A stretch of DNA of 64,000 nt from Asanoa ishikariensis (GCF_900107455.1 NZ_FNQB01000004.1:839330-903329), one strand, 5' to 3'. Positions 16,239 through 25,233 are shown, counted from the first letter of the stretch. A program made the numbers and translations. The notes: generated by a model not told the origin, from the sequence alone.

Positions 16239-18971
16239 GAGGCGGTGCAACTGGGCGCGGGCGCGGTCGGCCGTGTGCTCGTCGGACAGGTCGTCGGCGA
16301 TGGCCGCCGCCTCGTCCAGCGGCTTGCCGGCCTCGGCTTCCCGCCCGGCGTCGATCAGGGTCGCTCCGAGCTCGACCAGCGTGCGCGCCTCGTAGCGCCG
16401 GTTGCCCGCCGCCCGGCGCAGCGCCAGCGCGGCCGTGAACGCCTCCAGGGCCGCCTCCAGCGCGCCGGTCGCGCGGTGCGTCTCGCCGATGCCGTGCTGG
16501 ATCGCGGCTTCGAGGCGCCGGTCGTCCGCGTCCCGCGCGAGCAGCAGGCCGCGGTGCAGGTGGTGCAGGCTCTCGTCCGGCTGCCCGACGCGGGCATAGA
16601 GGTGGCCCAGGTTGTTCAGGGCGAGGATCGCGCCGAGGGTGTGCGAGTTGGCGACGTGCACGGTGTGCGCCTCGTGGCAGGCGCCGATCGCCTCCTCGAA
16701 CCGGCCTAGCTCGCCGAGGGCCGCCGCCAGGTTGTTGTACGCGTGCCCGATCCCGCGCAGGTCGCCGGCCGCCGCCATCAGGCGCAGCGCCTCGCGGAGG
16801 TGGTCGAGGGCGGCCTCGTACTGGCGGGCGGCGATGTGGGCCACCCCGAGCCCGCTGCGCATCAGCCCCTCGACGACCGGGTCGCCCGCCCGTTGCGCCG
16901 CCGCCAGTCCCAGCCGGTTGATCGCGACCCGGCTGTCGGAGTGGCCGCGTGACTCGAAGTAGCCGCTGAACAGGTAGCTGAGCTGCCATACCACGCGATC
17001 GTGACCGCGTCGCAGGGCGAATGCCGCCACGGGTACGAGGTTGTCGCGCTCACCGTCGAGGAACGCCAGCACCTCGTCCGGGTCGGCGCCGAACGGCAGT
17101 TCGCGGGGTGGATGCAGCGGCGTGGCGACGACCCGGTCCCGGCCCCGGTCGAGCACGCGGTTGGCGGCCTCGGCGACGGCCAGGTACCAGTCGAGCAGTC
17201 GCCCGACCGCGGCTTCTGACTCGGAGTCGTCGGCCGCGCATTCGACGGCGTACCGCCGCATCAGGTCGTGGAAGCGGTAGCGACCGACCGCGACCTCGTT
17301 GAGCAGGTGCGCGGCGGCCAGCTCGTCGACGCCGCGCCGGCCGCGCCCGTGCGTGTCGTCGACGATCGCGGCAGCCAGCCACGACGAGACCGTGCCACCC
17401 GGATGCAGCCCGACGAGGCGGAACATCCGCGCGGCCGGGTCGCTCAGCGCCTGGTAGGCACTCGCGAACACTGTCCGGACGCTGCGCGCGTCACCGTCGA
17501 CGGACAGCGCGTCGAGCCCACCCTGGTCCAGCTCGGCCACGAGCTCGGCGATCGGTTGGCGCGGACGGCCGGCCAGGCGTGCGCCGGCGACCCGCAGGGC
17601 GATGGGGATCCGTCCGCACAACTCGACCAGCCGGTCCGTCGCGGCGGGCTCGGCGGCCACGCGTTCGCTCCCGAGGACCCGGCCGAGCAGCGCCCGGGCG
17701 TCGCCGGGTCCGAGCGCGTCCAGCTCCACGTGCAGGACGCTGTGGTACGCGGACGCGGCGGCGAGCCGGTGCCGGCTGGTGACCAGGATCCGGCTGTGCG
17801 GGGAGTTGGGCACCAGGGGCAGGACATGGTCGGCGGTGCCGGCGTTGTCGAGGACGATCAGCGCCTTGCGGTCGTGGATCAGCGCTCGGTAGTGGGCGAC
17901 CCGCTGTTCGACCGAGACCGGGAGCCGGTCGGGTGGCACGCCGAGTCCGTCGAGCACCCGCGCGATCACCTCGCCGGGGGTCAGCGCCGTCTCCGGGTCG
18001 TGGCCGCGCAGGTCGACGAACACGATGCCGTCGGGGAAGTGCGCGGACACCTCGTGCGCCCACTCCACGGCCAGCGCGGTCTTTCCGATGCCGGCGGATC
18101 CGCGCACCACCATGATTTGCGTTGTCCCTCCGGCCAGCCAGTGGCGAAGGGCGTCGAGCTCGACGGTACGGCCGGCGAAATGCCCGACGCGCGGTGGCAG
18201 CCCGGCCGCGGTGGGGGTGTTCCTGCCCAGTTCGCCGCGCAGGATCGCGGCGTGCAGGTCGTTGACCCGGTGGCTGGGGTCGACGCCGAACTCCGCGGCG
18301 AGATGGTTGCTGAGCCGGCGGTAGCGGTCGAGGGCGTCGACATGGCGTCCACAGTGGAACAGTGCGCGCATGAGCAGCTCGACGAGGCGTTCGCGGGTCG
18401 GGTGGATGGTGGCGAGGCGTTCGAGCTCGGGTACGGCCTCGGGGTGCCGCCCCAGCCGCAGGTTGGCGTCCCAAAGGTCCTCGATCGCCGTGAGCCGGAT
18501 CTCCGCCAGCCGCTCCGTCTCGGCCCGTCCCCAGCCGTCGGGCTCGCCGTCCGCCAACGCGTCGCCGCGCCACCAGGCCAGGCTTTCGGTGAGCAGCGCC
18601 GCGGCCTGCTCGGGCTCATCGGGAAGACAGGCGCGGGCGGCGCGTACGCCGTCTTCGAACCGATGGGCGTCGACCTCGGCGCGGGGGAGTTCGAGCTGGT
18701 AGCCGGGCTCTTTGGTGAGCAGGACCCCGGGCAGGCCACAGGACTCGAGCGCCTGGCGTACGCGGGAGACGTGGCTGTGCAGGGTGCGTACCGCCGTCCG
18801 GGGCGGGTCCTCGCCCCAGAGCGCGTCGACCAACCGGGAGCGGGGGACGACCGTGCCGACGCCGAGTGCGAGGAGGGCGAGCAGGGTGCGTTGCCGGGCA
18901 CCGACGAGTGCGGCCGGTCCGGCCGGGCCGTCGACGGTGACCGGGCCGAGCACGCGCACCCAGGGTGACAC
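16230..18971 (-). CDS. AfsR/SARP-family transcriptional regulator with NB-ARC and TPR domains
   Basis: About 913 residues from GTG 18971 (VSPWVRVLGP); the frame is open to 19028 but the added 19 residues would cross the divergent promoter. Order: winged-helix DNA-binding domain (to about residue 95), bacterial transcriptional activator domain (about 100-245), NB-ARC P-loop ATPase with Walker A GSAGIGKTAL and RILVTSRHRL, then TPR repeats over the last 300 residues (GIGHAYNNLAAALGELGRFE and similar). This is the architecture of AfsR and other pathway activators, usually tied to secondary metabolism. No biosynthetic cluster is visible nearby, so its target is unknown. Confidence 0.9.
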   Translation of the reverse strand: MSPWVRVLGPVTVDGPAGPAALVGARQRTLLALLALGVGTVVPRSRLVDALWGEDPPRTAVRTLHSHVSRVRQALESCGLPGVLLTKEPGYQLELPRAEVDAHRFEDGVRAARACLPDEPEQAAALLTESLAWWRGDALADGEPDGWGRAETERLAEIRLTAIEDLWDANLRLGRHPEAVPELERLATIHPTRERLVELLMRALFHCGRHVDALDRYRRLSNHLAAEFGVDPSHRVNDLHAAILRGELGRNTPTAAGLPPRVGHFAGRTVELDALRHWLAGGTTQIMVVRGSAGIGKTALAVEWAHEVSAHFPDGIVFVDLRGHDPETALTPGEVIARVLDGLGVPPDRLPVSVEQRVAHYRALIHDRKALIVLDNAGTADHVLPLVPNSPHSRILVTSRHRLAAASAYHSVLHVELDALGPGDARALLGRVLGSERVAAEPAATDRLVELCGRIPIALRVAGARLAGRPRQPIAELVAELDQGGLDALSVDGDARSVRTVFASAYQALSDPAARMFRLVGLHPGGTVSSWLAAAIVDDTHGRGRRGVDELAAAHLLNEVAVGRYRFHDLMRRYAVECAADDSESEAAVGRLLDWYLAVAEAANRVLDRGRDRVVATPLHPPRELPFGADPDEVLAFLDGERDNLVPVAAFALRRGHDRVVWQLSYLFSGYFESRGHSDSRVAINRLGLAAAQRAGDPVVEGLMRSGLGVAHIAARQYEAALDHLREALRLMAAAGDLRGIGHAYNNLAAALGELGRFEEAIGACHEAHTVHVANSHTLGAILALNNLGHLYARVGQPDESLHHLHRGLLLARDADDRRLEAAIQHGIGETHRATGALEAALEAFTAALALRRAAGNRRYEARTLVELGATLIDAGREAEAGKPLDEAAAIADDLSDEHTADRARAQLHRLSL

Positions 18972-19017
18972 GCCAACACCCTCGCACGGGGGCGGTGCTG
19001 CCGGGCCGAACTGCATG

Positions 19018-19095
19018 CAAGTAGACAATCAATGTCGATGTAAAGGACACTTGACACCGCCCGCGGCGCCCCTTAGCGTGTCAAGTAGACTTGAC
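19018..19095 (+). promoter_or_regulatory. promoter with palindromic operator of the membrane protein/XRE module
   Basis: TTGACA (19051-19056) and TAGCGT (19074-19079) are spaced by 17 bases, a good vegetative promoter. GTCAAGT-AG-ACTTGAC (19080-19095) is a perfect 7-2-7 palindrome covering the expected start point. ACTTGAC at 19049-19055 overlaps the -35 box, and CAAGTAGAC recurs at 19018-19026. The arrangement suggests a repressor, probably the XRE protein of this operon, occluding RNA polymerase. Confidence 0.7.
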
Positions 19096-19116
19096 ATCGC
19101 TTCGAAGGAGGCGCTC

Positions 19117-19515
19117 GTGTCCGCACTCACGGAGCTCAAGGCGACCGCTCGGCTCGCGCTCTGGACGCTCGCCTGGGTGGCCACCGTGGCCCTGGCCAAG
19201 TTCGGCCCCCGACACGTGTGGGATCCGCCGCAGCAGGCGGCGAGTTGGGCCGCGATCGCCGTCAACGTTGCCGTCGGAGTCGGCTGGATCGTCGCCTTCA
19301 CGCGCTTTCTCCGCGCGCTCGACGAGCTGCAGCGAAAGATCATGCAGGATGCCCTGGCGGCCGCGTTGGGCGTGGGATGGGTCCTCTGGTTCGCCTACGT
19401 CGTGGCCGACCAGGCAGATCTGGCGACCGCCGACCTCAATGTCGCCGTCCTGCCCGTGGTCGTGGCGGTCGTCTTCGTGGTGGCGCTCGCCGTGGGCAAG
19501 ATTCGATACCGATGA
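19117..19515 (+). CDS. four-helix membrane protein of an XRE-linked pair
   Basis: A 132-residue protein from GTG 19117, preceded by GAAGGAGG. Four hydrophobic helices (ALWTLAWVATVALAKF; AAIAVNVAVGVGWIVAF; AAALGVGWVLWFAYVV; VAVLPVVVAVVFVVALAVG) are separated by short loops, with an amphipathic FLRALDELQRKIMQD segment after helix 2. This is the layout of DUF2178-like proteins that are co-encoded with small XRE regulators. Its stop overlaps the regulator's ATG in an ATGA, so the two are coupled. A signalling or drug-sensing role is inferred only from the pairing. Confidence 0.8.
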   Translation: MSALTELKATARLALWTLAWVATVALAKFGPRHVWDPPQQAASWAAIAVNVAVGVGWIVAFTRFLRALDELQRKIMQDALAAALGVGWVLWFAYVVADQADLATADLNVAVLPVVVAVVFVVALAVGKIRYR

Positions 19516-19706
19516 AGAACCGCATCACCGACCTTCGCGCCGAACGCGGCTGGACGCAGTTGTCCCTCGCTCAACAGGCCGGTGTGTCCAGGCAGACGAT
19601 CAACGCCATCGAGACCGGGAAGTTCGACCCCAGCCTTCCCCTCGCTTTCCGTCTCGCCAAACTCTTCGACACGCGGATCGAAGAGCTCTTCCTCGACGAA
19701 CAGTGA
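19512..19706 (+). CDS. small XRE-family helix-turn-helix regulator
   Basis: A 64-residue protein that is nearly all one Cro/CI-type HTH: ITDLRAERGWTQLSLAQQAG, then VSRQTINAIETGKFDP, then LPLAFRLAKLFDTRIEELF. It closely resembles the YozG/HTH_3 mini-regulators found downstream of small membrane proteins. It is translationally coupled to the membrane protein and is the likely ligand of the GTCAAGT palindromes in the operon promoter. Confidence 0.9.
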   Translation: MKNRITDLRAERGWTQLSLAQQAGVSRQTINAIETGKFDPSLPLAFRLAKLFDTRIEELFLDEQ

Positions 19707-19744
19707 CGCGGGCGGGTCCAGGCGTCGCCCGGACCCCCCGCAGC

Positions 19745-20617
19745 TCAGGCCGCGAGGTGCAGGCCCCGCCAGCCGCGGCGGTCGGGTGCGGCGGTGCGCC
19801 AGGCGTCGAGGATCTCGTGGGCGCGGGGCTCGGGTGCGGCGATGAGGACGACCTGCTGGCCCGCTTCGGTCGCCCGTTCGACCTCGATCGACTCCTGGCT
19901 GCAACACGCGCACAGCAGTTGGGCGCTGTTGGTCGGCTCGGCGCCGAAGTCGGCCTCCTCGAACGCGACCAGGAGCGCTTCGAGGTCGTCGGCCGTGGTG
20001 GCGGTGACCGTGACCGACAGGGTGGCCACGTCGGAGGGCTCGAACAGCATGATCTCGTCGAACACGGCGAAGCGCGTGCCCGCCACGATTCGCTCGCCGT
20101 TGGGCGCACCGTCGTGCAGGACGACCTCGCCGCGGCGGCGACTGGTGTCGAAGGGGACGCTGCGCACTACCGCGCGGGTCGGGCACAACCGCTGGGCCCA
20201 CACCACTTCCTGACCGGTCGCGGTGTTGATGCGTACACACGTCATGCCCAGGTTGGCGACGATCTCGCCGTCGCCGTCCGGGAGGTTGATGCCGTAGGCG
20301 ATCCAGGAGTCGCGGGCGGTCGCCCAGTCCCGCAGCATGGTCGCGGCGATGCCGAGGTTCCAGAACGCGGGGTCCTGCGCGCCGCGCGTGGCGCGGGCGG
20401 CGGCCTCCTTGCCCAGGTCGTACGCCTCCTGCCAGTTGCCGAGGAACTTGTGGGCGAGGGCAGCGTCGAACCAGAGCTTGTCGGCACCGCGTGCGTCGGG
20501 ATCGACCCGGACGGCGGCCTCCATCAGCTCGGCGGCACGCGGCCAGTCCTCGGCGTCCCAGGCCTGGTAGGCCTCCTTGACGAGGTCCTCGCGCGAACGA
20601 TCACTGGACGGACTCAT
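19745..20617 (-). CDS. TPR-containing protein
   Basis: A 290-residue soluble protein. Residues 1-120 hold two or three tetratricopeptide-like helix pairs (DLVKEAYQAWDAEDWPRAAE; ADKLWFDAALAHKFLGNWQE; DPAFWNLGIAATMLRDWATA). The rest is a mixed alpha/beta domain with LLCACCSQES, a Cys cluster, and a Trp-rich end. No enzyme motif. It converges with the XRE module and diverges from the DoxX gene. Function unknown. Confidence 0.7.
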   Translation of the reverse strand: MSPSSDRSREDLVKEAYQAWDAEDWPRAAELMEAAVRVDPDARGADKLWFDAALAHKFLGNWQEAYDLGKEAAARATRGAQDPAFWNLGIAATMLRDWATARDSWIAYGINLPDGDGEIVANLGMTCVRINTATGQEVVWAQRLCPTRAVVRSVPFDTSRRRGEVVLHDGAPNGERIVAGTRFAVFDEIMLFEPSDVATLSVTVTATTADDLEALLVAFEEADFGAEPTNSAQLLCACCSQESIEVERATEAGQQVVLIAAPEPRAHEILDAWRTAAPDRRGWRGLHLAA

Positions 20618-20670
20618 GGGAGGCAGGCTAGATCATCGGTGGTTGGTGCGGCCCAACCGCATCCCGGCAG

Positions 20671-20689
20671 AGGCGAAAGTCCCGGTGGC
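20671..20689 (+). promoter_or_regulatory. candidate DevR/DosR-type box upstream of doxX-like gene
   Basis: AGGCGAAAGTCCCGGTGGC contains AAAGTCCCG, the right half of the DosR consensus TTSGGGACTWWAGTCCCSAA. It matches the box at 27777-27796 at 13 of 16 core positions. It lies about 125 bases upstream of the DoxX start. Confidence 0.45.
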
Positions 20690-20810
20690 CGGGTGACCGT
20701 GGTCCTGTGCGGGTGTGGACCACCGGCACTGCTCCGCAGGCGGACAGGAGGGTGGAATCGATGTGGGTCCAGACAGGACCCGCAGACGGGACGAAAGGAC
20801 GTGGAGCGCC

Positions 20811-21371
20811 ATGACCGCGATGGCAGAGCGGCACACCGCGCGGACGACCGTTCAGGAGGTCACCGGCAGGTCGACCGGGACAACCGCCCAGCAGGCGGCG
20901 CGCTACGTGTGGGCGGGCGTTCGCCTGGCTCTCGCGTACACCTTCCTGTGGGCCTTCCTGGACAAGGTCTTCGGCTTCGGCTTCGCCACCCCGAGCGAGC
21001 GTTCATGGCTCAACGGCGGCAGCCCGACGAAGGGGTTCCTCAGCGGCTCGGAGGGGCCGTTCGCGGGCCTCTACCACCACCTCGCCGGCACGGGATTCGC
21101 CAACTGGGCGTTCATGCTCGGCCTGCTGGGCATCGGCCTGGCGCTCGCCCTCGGCATCGGCATGCGGATCGCCGCCGCCTCGGGTGCCCTGCTTTACGTC
21201 ATGATGTGGTCGGTCGCACTTCCTCCGGAGGCCAACCCGTTCCTGGACGAGCACCTGATCCTGGCCACAGTCCTGGTAGGACTCGCGCTCGTCGGCGCCG
21301 GACGCACGCTGGGTTTCGGCGGACAATGGGAGAAGCTGCCGATCGTGCAGCGGCTGCCCTGGCTCAAGTGA
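20811..21371 (+). CDS. DoxX-family membrane protein
   Basis: A 186-residue protein from ATG 20811 (GGAG 7 bases upstream). After a polar N-terminus of about 30 residues there are four hydrophobic helices: YVWAGVRLALAYTFLWAFLD; FANWAFMLGLLGIGLALALG; AASGALLYVMMWSVAL; and LILATVLVGLALVGAG. DoxX-like proteins are linked to thiosulfate oxidation or redox homeostasis, and in actinobacteria they recur in DosR-type dormancy clusters. It overlaps the convergent universal-stress gene by 8 bases. Confidence 0.8.
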   Translation: MTAMAERHTARTTVQEVTGRSTGTTAQQAARYVWAGVRLALAYTFLWAFLDKVFGFGFATPSERSWLNGGSPTKGFLSGSEGPFAGLYHHLAGTGFANWAFMLGLLGIGLALALGIGMRIAAASGALLYVMMWSVALPPEANPFLDEHLILATVLVGLALVGAGRTLGFGGQWEKLPIVQRLPWLK

Positions 21372-22245
21372 CCGCGGCGCGTTGTCGTTCATGGGTGACC
21401 ATTACCGGGCAGCGTGCGTGGCGCAACAGGTGCGGGCCGACCGAGCCGTGCAGTGCGCCGGTCACCCGACCTCGGCCGTGGCTGCCGACGACGACGGCCA
21501 GGGCGTCTCGGGACTGTTCGACCAGGGCGCCGGCCGCGCTGCCGTGCACGACGGCGGTGTCGACCCGCACGGTCGGATATCTCTGGCGCCACGGTCGCAG
21601 GTCGCCGGCCAGTCGGTCCGCGGTCGCCTGGTCGAGGTCGCCAACGGCATGCACCAGCGACTGGTATCCGTAGCCGAGTGGGGGCGTTGGCGGATAGTAG
21701 GCACGCACGGCGAGCAGGGGAGCGTGGCGCTCGTCGGCGAGCCGGAAACCGACTGCCAACGCCCCTCGCGCCGGCTCGGAGCCGTCGCTGCCGACGACCA
21801 CGGGCCCGGCGTGCACACCCTCGCGGACCATGGCGACCGCGCACGGCGCACGGCTGGCGACCTGTTGGCACACGGAGCCGAGCAGGAGGCTGGCGAACCC
21901 GCCGTGGCCGCGGCTCCCCACGACCAACATCCCTGCCCCGCCGGCCGCGTTCAGCAACGCCGGGACGGCCCAGCCGACCACCTGCTGCGGGCGGACGTCA
22001 AGATCGCGGTCAACCCTCCGCGCCGCGTCGGCCCCGGCATCGAGGATGGCGTCGACCTGTTCGGGATGGAGCCCGGGCTCACCCCCGAAGCGCGGGCCGG
22101 TGTCGTGCGCGAGCAGCACACGCAGTGGAACCTCGCGCAGGGCAGCCTCTTCGGCGGCCCACCTGACCGCCGCGGTCGCGCACGGCGACCCGTCGGTTCC
22201 GACGACGATCTCCCGGTTGTCCACGGTGTGCGCAACTGTTGACAC
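21364..22245 (-). CDS. tandem universal stress protein (UspA domains)
   Basis: A 293-residue protein with two UspA domains of about 140 residues each. Both keep the ATP-binding G-x2-G-x9-G(S/T) signature: GSRGHGGFASLLLGS in the first and GSHGRGRVTGALHGS in the second. GTG 22245 is preferred, with GAGG about 8 bases upstream; GTG 22260 is an alternative with a poorly spaced GGAGG. Tandem Usp proteins are typical members of hypoxia/dormancy regulons such as the DosR regulon. It is divergent from the nitroreductase gene. Confidence 0.88.
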   Translation of the reverse strand: MSTVAHTVDNREIVVGTDGSPCATAAVRWAAEEAALREVPLRVLLAHDTGPRFGGEPGLHPEQVDAILDAGADAARRVDRDLDVRPQQVVGWAVPALLNAAGGAGMLVVGSRGHGGFASLLLGSVCQQVASRAPCAVAMVREGVHAGPVVVGSDGSEPARGALAVGFRLADERHAPLLAVRAYYPPTPPLGYGYQSLVHAVGDLDQATADRLAGDLRPWRQRYPTVRVDTAVVHGSAAGALVEQSRDALAVVVGSHGRGRVTGALHGSVGPHLLRHARCPVMVTHERQRAAVT

Positions 22246-22318
22246 GGGCACCTCTGACACCGCCTCCCCGGACCGCTGGTCACACCTCAACCAAAACGCG
22301 CCCGGTCGGCCCGGGTCA

Positions 22319-22332
22319 GGGCCATCCGGCCC
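22319..22332. promoter_or_regulatory. palindromic candidate box between usp and nitroreductase genes
   Basis: GGGCCATCCGGCCC is a near-perfect inverted repeat (GGGCC...GGCCC) positioned between two divergent genes. Its arms and spacing are similar to the GGGAC...GTCCC layout of DosR boxes, though the match is weaker than at the other sites. Confidence 0.35.
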
Positions 22333-22403
22333 GCTGGCCAGGTGCCGGACGGCCCTGCCCGGGACGCCGCCACCGCGGTTGCCTGGAGTTAGGAAGGACA
22401 AAG

Positions 22404-23390
22404 ATGATGTCGCGCATCGCTGACCCCATCGCGGTCGTGCTCGCGGAGGCCGCCAACGTCGCCGGCTACGCGCCGTCGATCCACAACACCCAACCGTGGC
22501 GTTGGCGGGTGCTGCCCGACCGGCTCCTGCTGTTCGCGGACCGCGGCCGGCAGCTCACCGCCACCGACCCGGACGGAGAGCTGCTGCTGCTGAGCTGCGG
22601 CACGGCGCTGCAGCACGCCCGTCTGGCGCTCTGTGCCGCGGGCTGGGACACGACGGTGCGCTATCTGCCCGACCCCGCGTGCCCGGACCTGCTGGCCGAG
22701 ATCATCCCGTGCGATCGGGCCGAGGTCACTCCGCGGGCGATGCGCATGGTGCAGGCGATGAGGACCCGGCATACCGATCGCCGGCCCGTGTCCGACGAGG
22801 CGCTGCCCTCGGACACCACGCACGCGTTGGCCGCTGCCGCCGCGGGGTCGGCGCGGCTGCACGTGCTGACCGCCGACCAGGTCCTCGAGCTGGCCGCCGC
22901 GGCATATCGGGCCGGCGAGATCGAGGCGGACGATCCGCAGATCCGGTCCGAGCTCGCCTACTGGACCGGCAGATCCGCGCCGGAGGGCACCGGACTGCCG
23001 CAGGACGTACTGCTGGCGGGCGCTCCCCGAACGACGGTGCCGGCGCGGGACTTCGGAACGCCGGGCACGCTGCCGATCGGGCCTGGTCACGACCGGCACG
23101 CACGGTACGCGTTGCTCTACGGCGACGACGACCAGCCGGCCTCGTGGCTGCGCGCCGGTGAGGCGCTGGGCGCGGTGTGGCTCGTCGCGGTCGGGAAGGG
23201 CGTCTCTCTGGTGCCGCTCAGCGGTGCCATCGAGGTGACGACCACCCGGGAGACACTGCGCCGGATGCTCGCGGGCGTCGGCCGGCCGTACCTGGTCATC
23301 CGGCTCGGTGTCGCGGACGCCGCGCCGCCGCGCACGCCGCGGATGCCGGCGAGCCAGACCGTCGACCTGTCCGCGGTCGACCCGGGCTGA
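22404..23390 (+). CDS. Acg-family nitroreductase-like flavoprotein
   Basis: A 328-residue protein with ATG 22404 (a second ATG follows at once) after AGGAAGGA. The N-terminal GYAPSIHNTQPWRWRV is the FMN-contact signature of the Acg/Rv3131 branch of nitroreductases, and the second motif RTRHTDRRPVSDEAL is the family's conserved basic segment. The C-terminal half repeats a degenerate nitroreductase fold. In mycobacteria such proteins are strongly DosR-induced and may sequester flavin. It precedes the DevS-like kinase gene by 61 bases on the same strand. Confidence 0.85.
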   Translation: MMSRIADPIAVVLAEAANVAGYAPSIHNTQPWRWRVLPDRLLLFADRGRQLTATDPDGELLLLSCGTALQHARLALCAAGWDTTVRYLPDPACPDLLAEIIPCDRAEVTPRAMRMVQAMRTRHTDRRPVSDEALPSDTTHALAAAAAGSARLHVLTADQVLELAAAAYRAGEIEADDPQIRSELAYWTGRSAPEGTGLPQDVLLAGAPRTTVPARDFGTPGTLPIGPGHDRHARYALLYGDDDQPASWLRAGEALGAVWLVAVGKGVSLVPLSGAIEVTTTRETLRRMLAGVGRPYLVIRLGVADAAPPRTPRMPASQTVDLSAVDPG

Positions 23391-23414
23391 CCGGATCAAT
23401 GCGCGGCGCGAGGT

Positions 23415-23451
23415 CGCTAGGCTGAGATGATCGGGGTTAAGGAGCCTAGCG
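23415..23451 (+). promoter_or_regulatory. 9-bp inverted repeat at the ribosome site of the sensor kinase gene
   Basis: CGCTAGGCT and AGCCTAGCG are perfectly complementary and separated by 19 bases. The right arm ends directly before the ATG at 23452 and includes the end of the AAGGAG ribosome site. In the mRNA this would form a hairpin that covers the initiation region, or in DNA it could be an operator. Confidence 0.55.
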
Positions 23452-25233
23452 ATGCCTGGACCAGCCGAGCCTGACGAGAAAGCGGGCATCCAGCGCGAAC
23501 GCGGCGATAGCTCGCTGACATTTCCCGACGCACCGCGGCTCGAGCTCGACCAGCTCCTCGGGCAGTTGGTCGACCGGGCGCAGGAGGTGATGTCCACCCA
23601 GGGGCGGCTTCGCGGGCTGCTGCACGCGAACCAGCTCATCATCGGCGATCTCGCTCTCCCGGCCGTGCTTCGGCGCATCGTCGAGGCCGCCCGCGAGCTT
23701 GCCGGCGCCCGCTACGCGGCGCTGGGCGTCGTATCGCCCACGGGTGGACTGGCCGAGTTCATCCACAGTGGAATGCCCGCAGACGCGGTGGAGGTCATCG
23801 GTCATCTTCCCCAGGGCAAGGGCCTGCTGGGTGCGCTGATCGACGACCCGCGACCGATCCGCCTCGAGGACATCGGCGACGACCCGCGCTCGGCGGGGTT
23901 CCCGGCCGGGCATCCACCGATGCACAGCTTCCTCGGCGTGCCGATCCGCGTCCGCGACGAGGTCTTCGGCAACCTGTATCTGGCCGAGAGCGCGGCCGGC
24001 GCGTTCACCGCCGAGGACGAGGAACTGGTCAGGGCGCTCGCCGCGACGGCCGCGGTCGCGATCGACAACGCCCGCCTCTACGCCTCCGCACAACTGCGGG
24101 GCGAATGGCTGCAGGCGTCGGCCGCCATCACCCGTCAGGTTCTGGCGACCGAGGGCTCGCCCATCCTTCCGCTTCGGCGCATCGCCGAGCGCACCATGGA
24201 GGTGGCGAAGGCCGATCTGGTGACGGTCGTGCTCCCGAACCCCGATGACGAAGACGAGTTGCGGATCGAAGTGGCCGTCGGCCTCGCCGCCGTCCCGCTC
24301 ACCGGCACGCGCGTGCCGGCGCGGGGCACCTTGTCCGGTGAGGTGTTCGCGTCCGGTCGGCCGCTGCGGTTGGCCAACCCGGGTGAGGGCGGCGCGAGCG
24401 TGTCGCCGACGGCCGAGGTGGTCGACATCGGACCGGTCCTCGCGGTGCCGCTGCACGGCTCCGCACGCGTCCACGGTGTGCTGTGGACCGCACGAGCGCC
24501 GGGCCGGGCGCTGTTCACCGCCGACGACGTCGACATGGCCGCGAGCTTCGCCAACCAGGCGGCGCTGGCCATCGAGCTTGCCGAGGCACGCGCCGAACAG
24601 CAGCGCGTGGCGATGCTCCACGAGCGCGAACGGATCGCGGCCGACCTGCACGACCACGTCATCCAACGGCTGTTCGCCGCCGGTCTATCCTTGCAGGGCG
24701 CCGCGGTGCAGATCGGCGCCGGCCCCGACGCCGACCGCATCGTGCAGGTCATCGACGACCTCGACACCACCATCAGCCAGATCCGGACCACGATCTTCCA
24801 GCTCCAACGCCAACCCGGTGCCCTGGCGGGCGGCGTCCGTGGCCGTTTGCTCGATGTCGCGACCCAGGTCGCACCGGCGCTCGGGTTCGAGGCCGGCGTC
24901 CGCTTCAGCGGCGTCATCGAAAGCCAGGTGCCCGACGATCTTGCCGACGACCTCGAGGCGGTCCTGCGCGAAGCGCTCACCAACGTGGCACGCCACGCGG
25001 ACGCCCGGTCGGCCGAGGTCGAGTTCACCGTCACGGCCGACGCCGTGACGCTCGAGATCCGCGACGACGGACGCGGGATCGGCGAGACCACCCGGGTCAG
25101 CGGCCTGGGCAACCTGCGGGTACGTGCGGAACGCCGGGGCGGCACCCTGGCGGTCATGGCCGGTCGGCCGTCCGGCACCCGGCTGGTCTGGTCGGTCCCG
25201 TTGGCGGGTCCCGGGTCGACCGGCGACAACTGA
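23452..25233 (+). CDS. devS: DevS/DosS-like GAF-domain sensor histidine kinase
   Basis: A 593-residue cytoplasmic kinase. GAF-A spans about residues 65-205 and contains HPPMHSFLGVPI; His154 of HPPM corresponds, as I recall the family, to the heme-ligating His of mycobacterial DosS/DosT. GAF-B spans about 225-375. The dimerisation/phosphoacceptor helix is HisKA_3-type, RERIAADLHDHVIQRLF, with His400. The ATPase domain has REALTNVARHADA (N box) and DDGRGIGE (G1). DosS senses O2, NO or CO through heme and phosphorylates DosR. The response regulator gene lies 1.6 kb downstream rather than adjacent. Confidence 0.88.
   Translation: MPGPAEPDEKAGIQRERGDSSLTFPDAPRLELDQLLGQLVDRAQEVMSTQGRLRGLLHANQLIIGDLALPAVLRRIVEAARELAGARYAALGVVSPTGGLAEFIHSGMPADAVEVIGHLPQGKGLLGALIDDPRPIRLEDIGDDPRSAGFPAGHPPMHSFLGVPIRVRDEVFGNLYLAESAAGAFTAEDEELVRALAATAAVAIDNARLYASAQLRGEWLQASAAITRQVLATEGSPILPLRRIAERTMEVAKADLVTVVLPNPDDEDELRIEVAVGLAAVPLTGTRVPARGTLSGEVFASGRPLRLANPGEGGASVSPTAEVVDIGPVLAVPLHGSARVHGVLWTARAPGRALFTADDVDMAASFANQAALAIELAEARAEQQRVAMLHERERIAADLHDHVIQRLFAAGLSLQGAAVQIGAGPDADRIVQVIDDLDTTISQIRTTIFQLQRQPGALAGGVRGRLLDVATQVAPALGFEAGVRFSGVIESQVPDDLADDLEAVLREALTNVARHADARSAEVEFTVTADAVTLEIRDDGRGIGETTRVSGLGNLRVRAERRGGTLAVMAGRPSGTRLVWSVPLAGPGSTGDN

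Noticed and set aside
16230..18971. Secondary-metabolite gene cluster around the AfsR/SARP regulator
   Set aside because: No polyketide, nonribosomal peptide, terpene or RiPP biosynthetic genes are found nearby.
19091..21673. 860-codon plus-strand open frame
   Set aside because: Out-of-frame reading through the membrane/XRE pair, the antisense of the TPR gene and DoxX; composition is Arg/Ser/Pro-rich with no motif.
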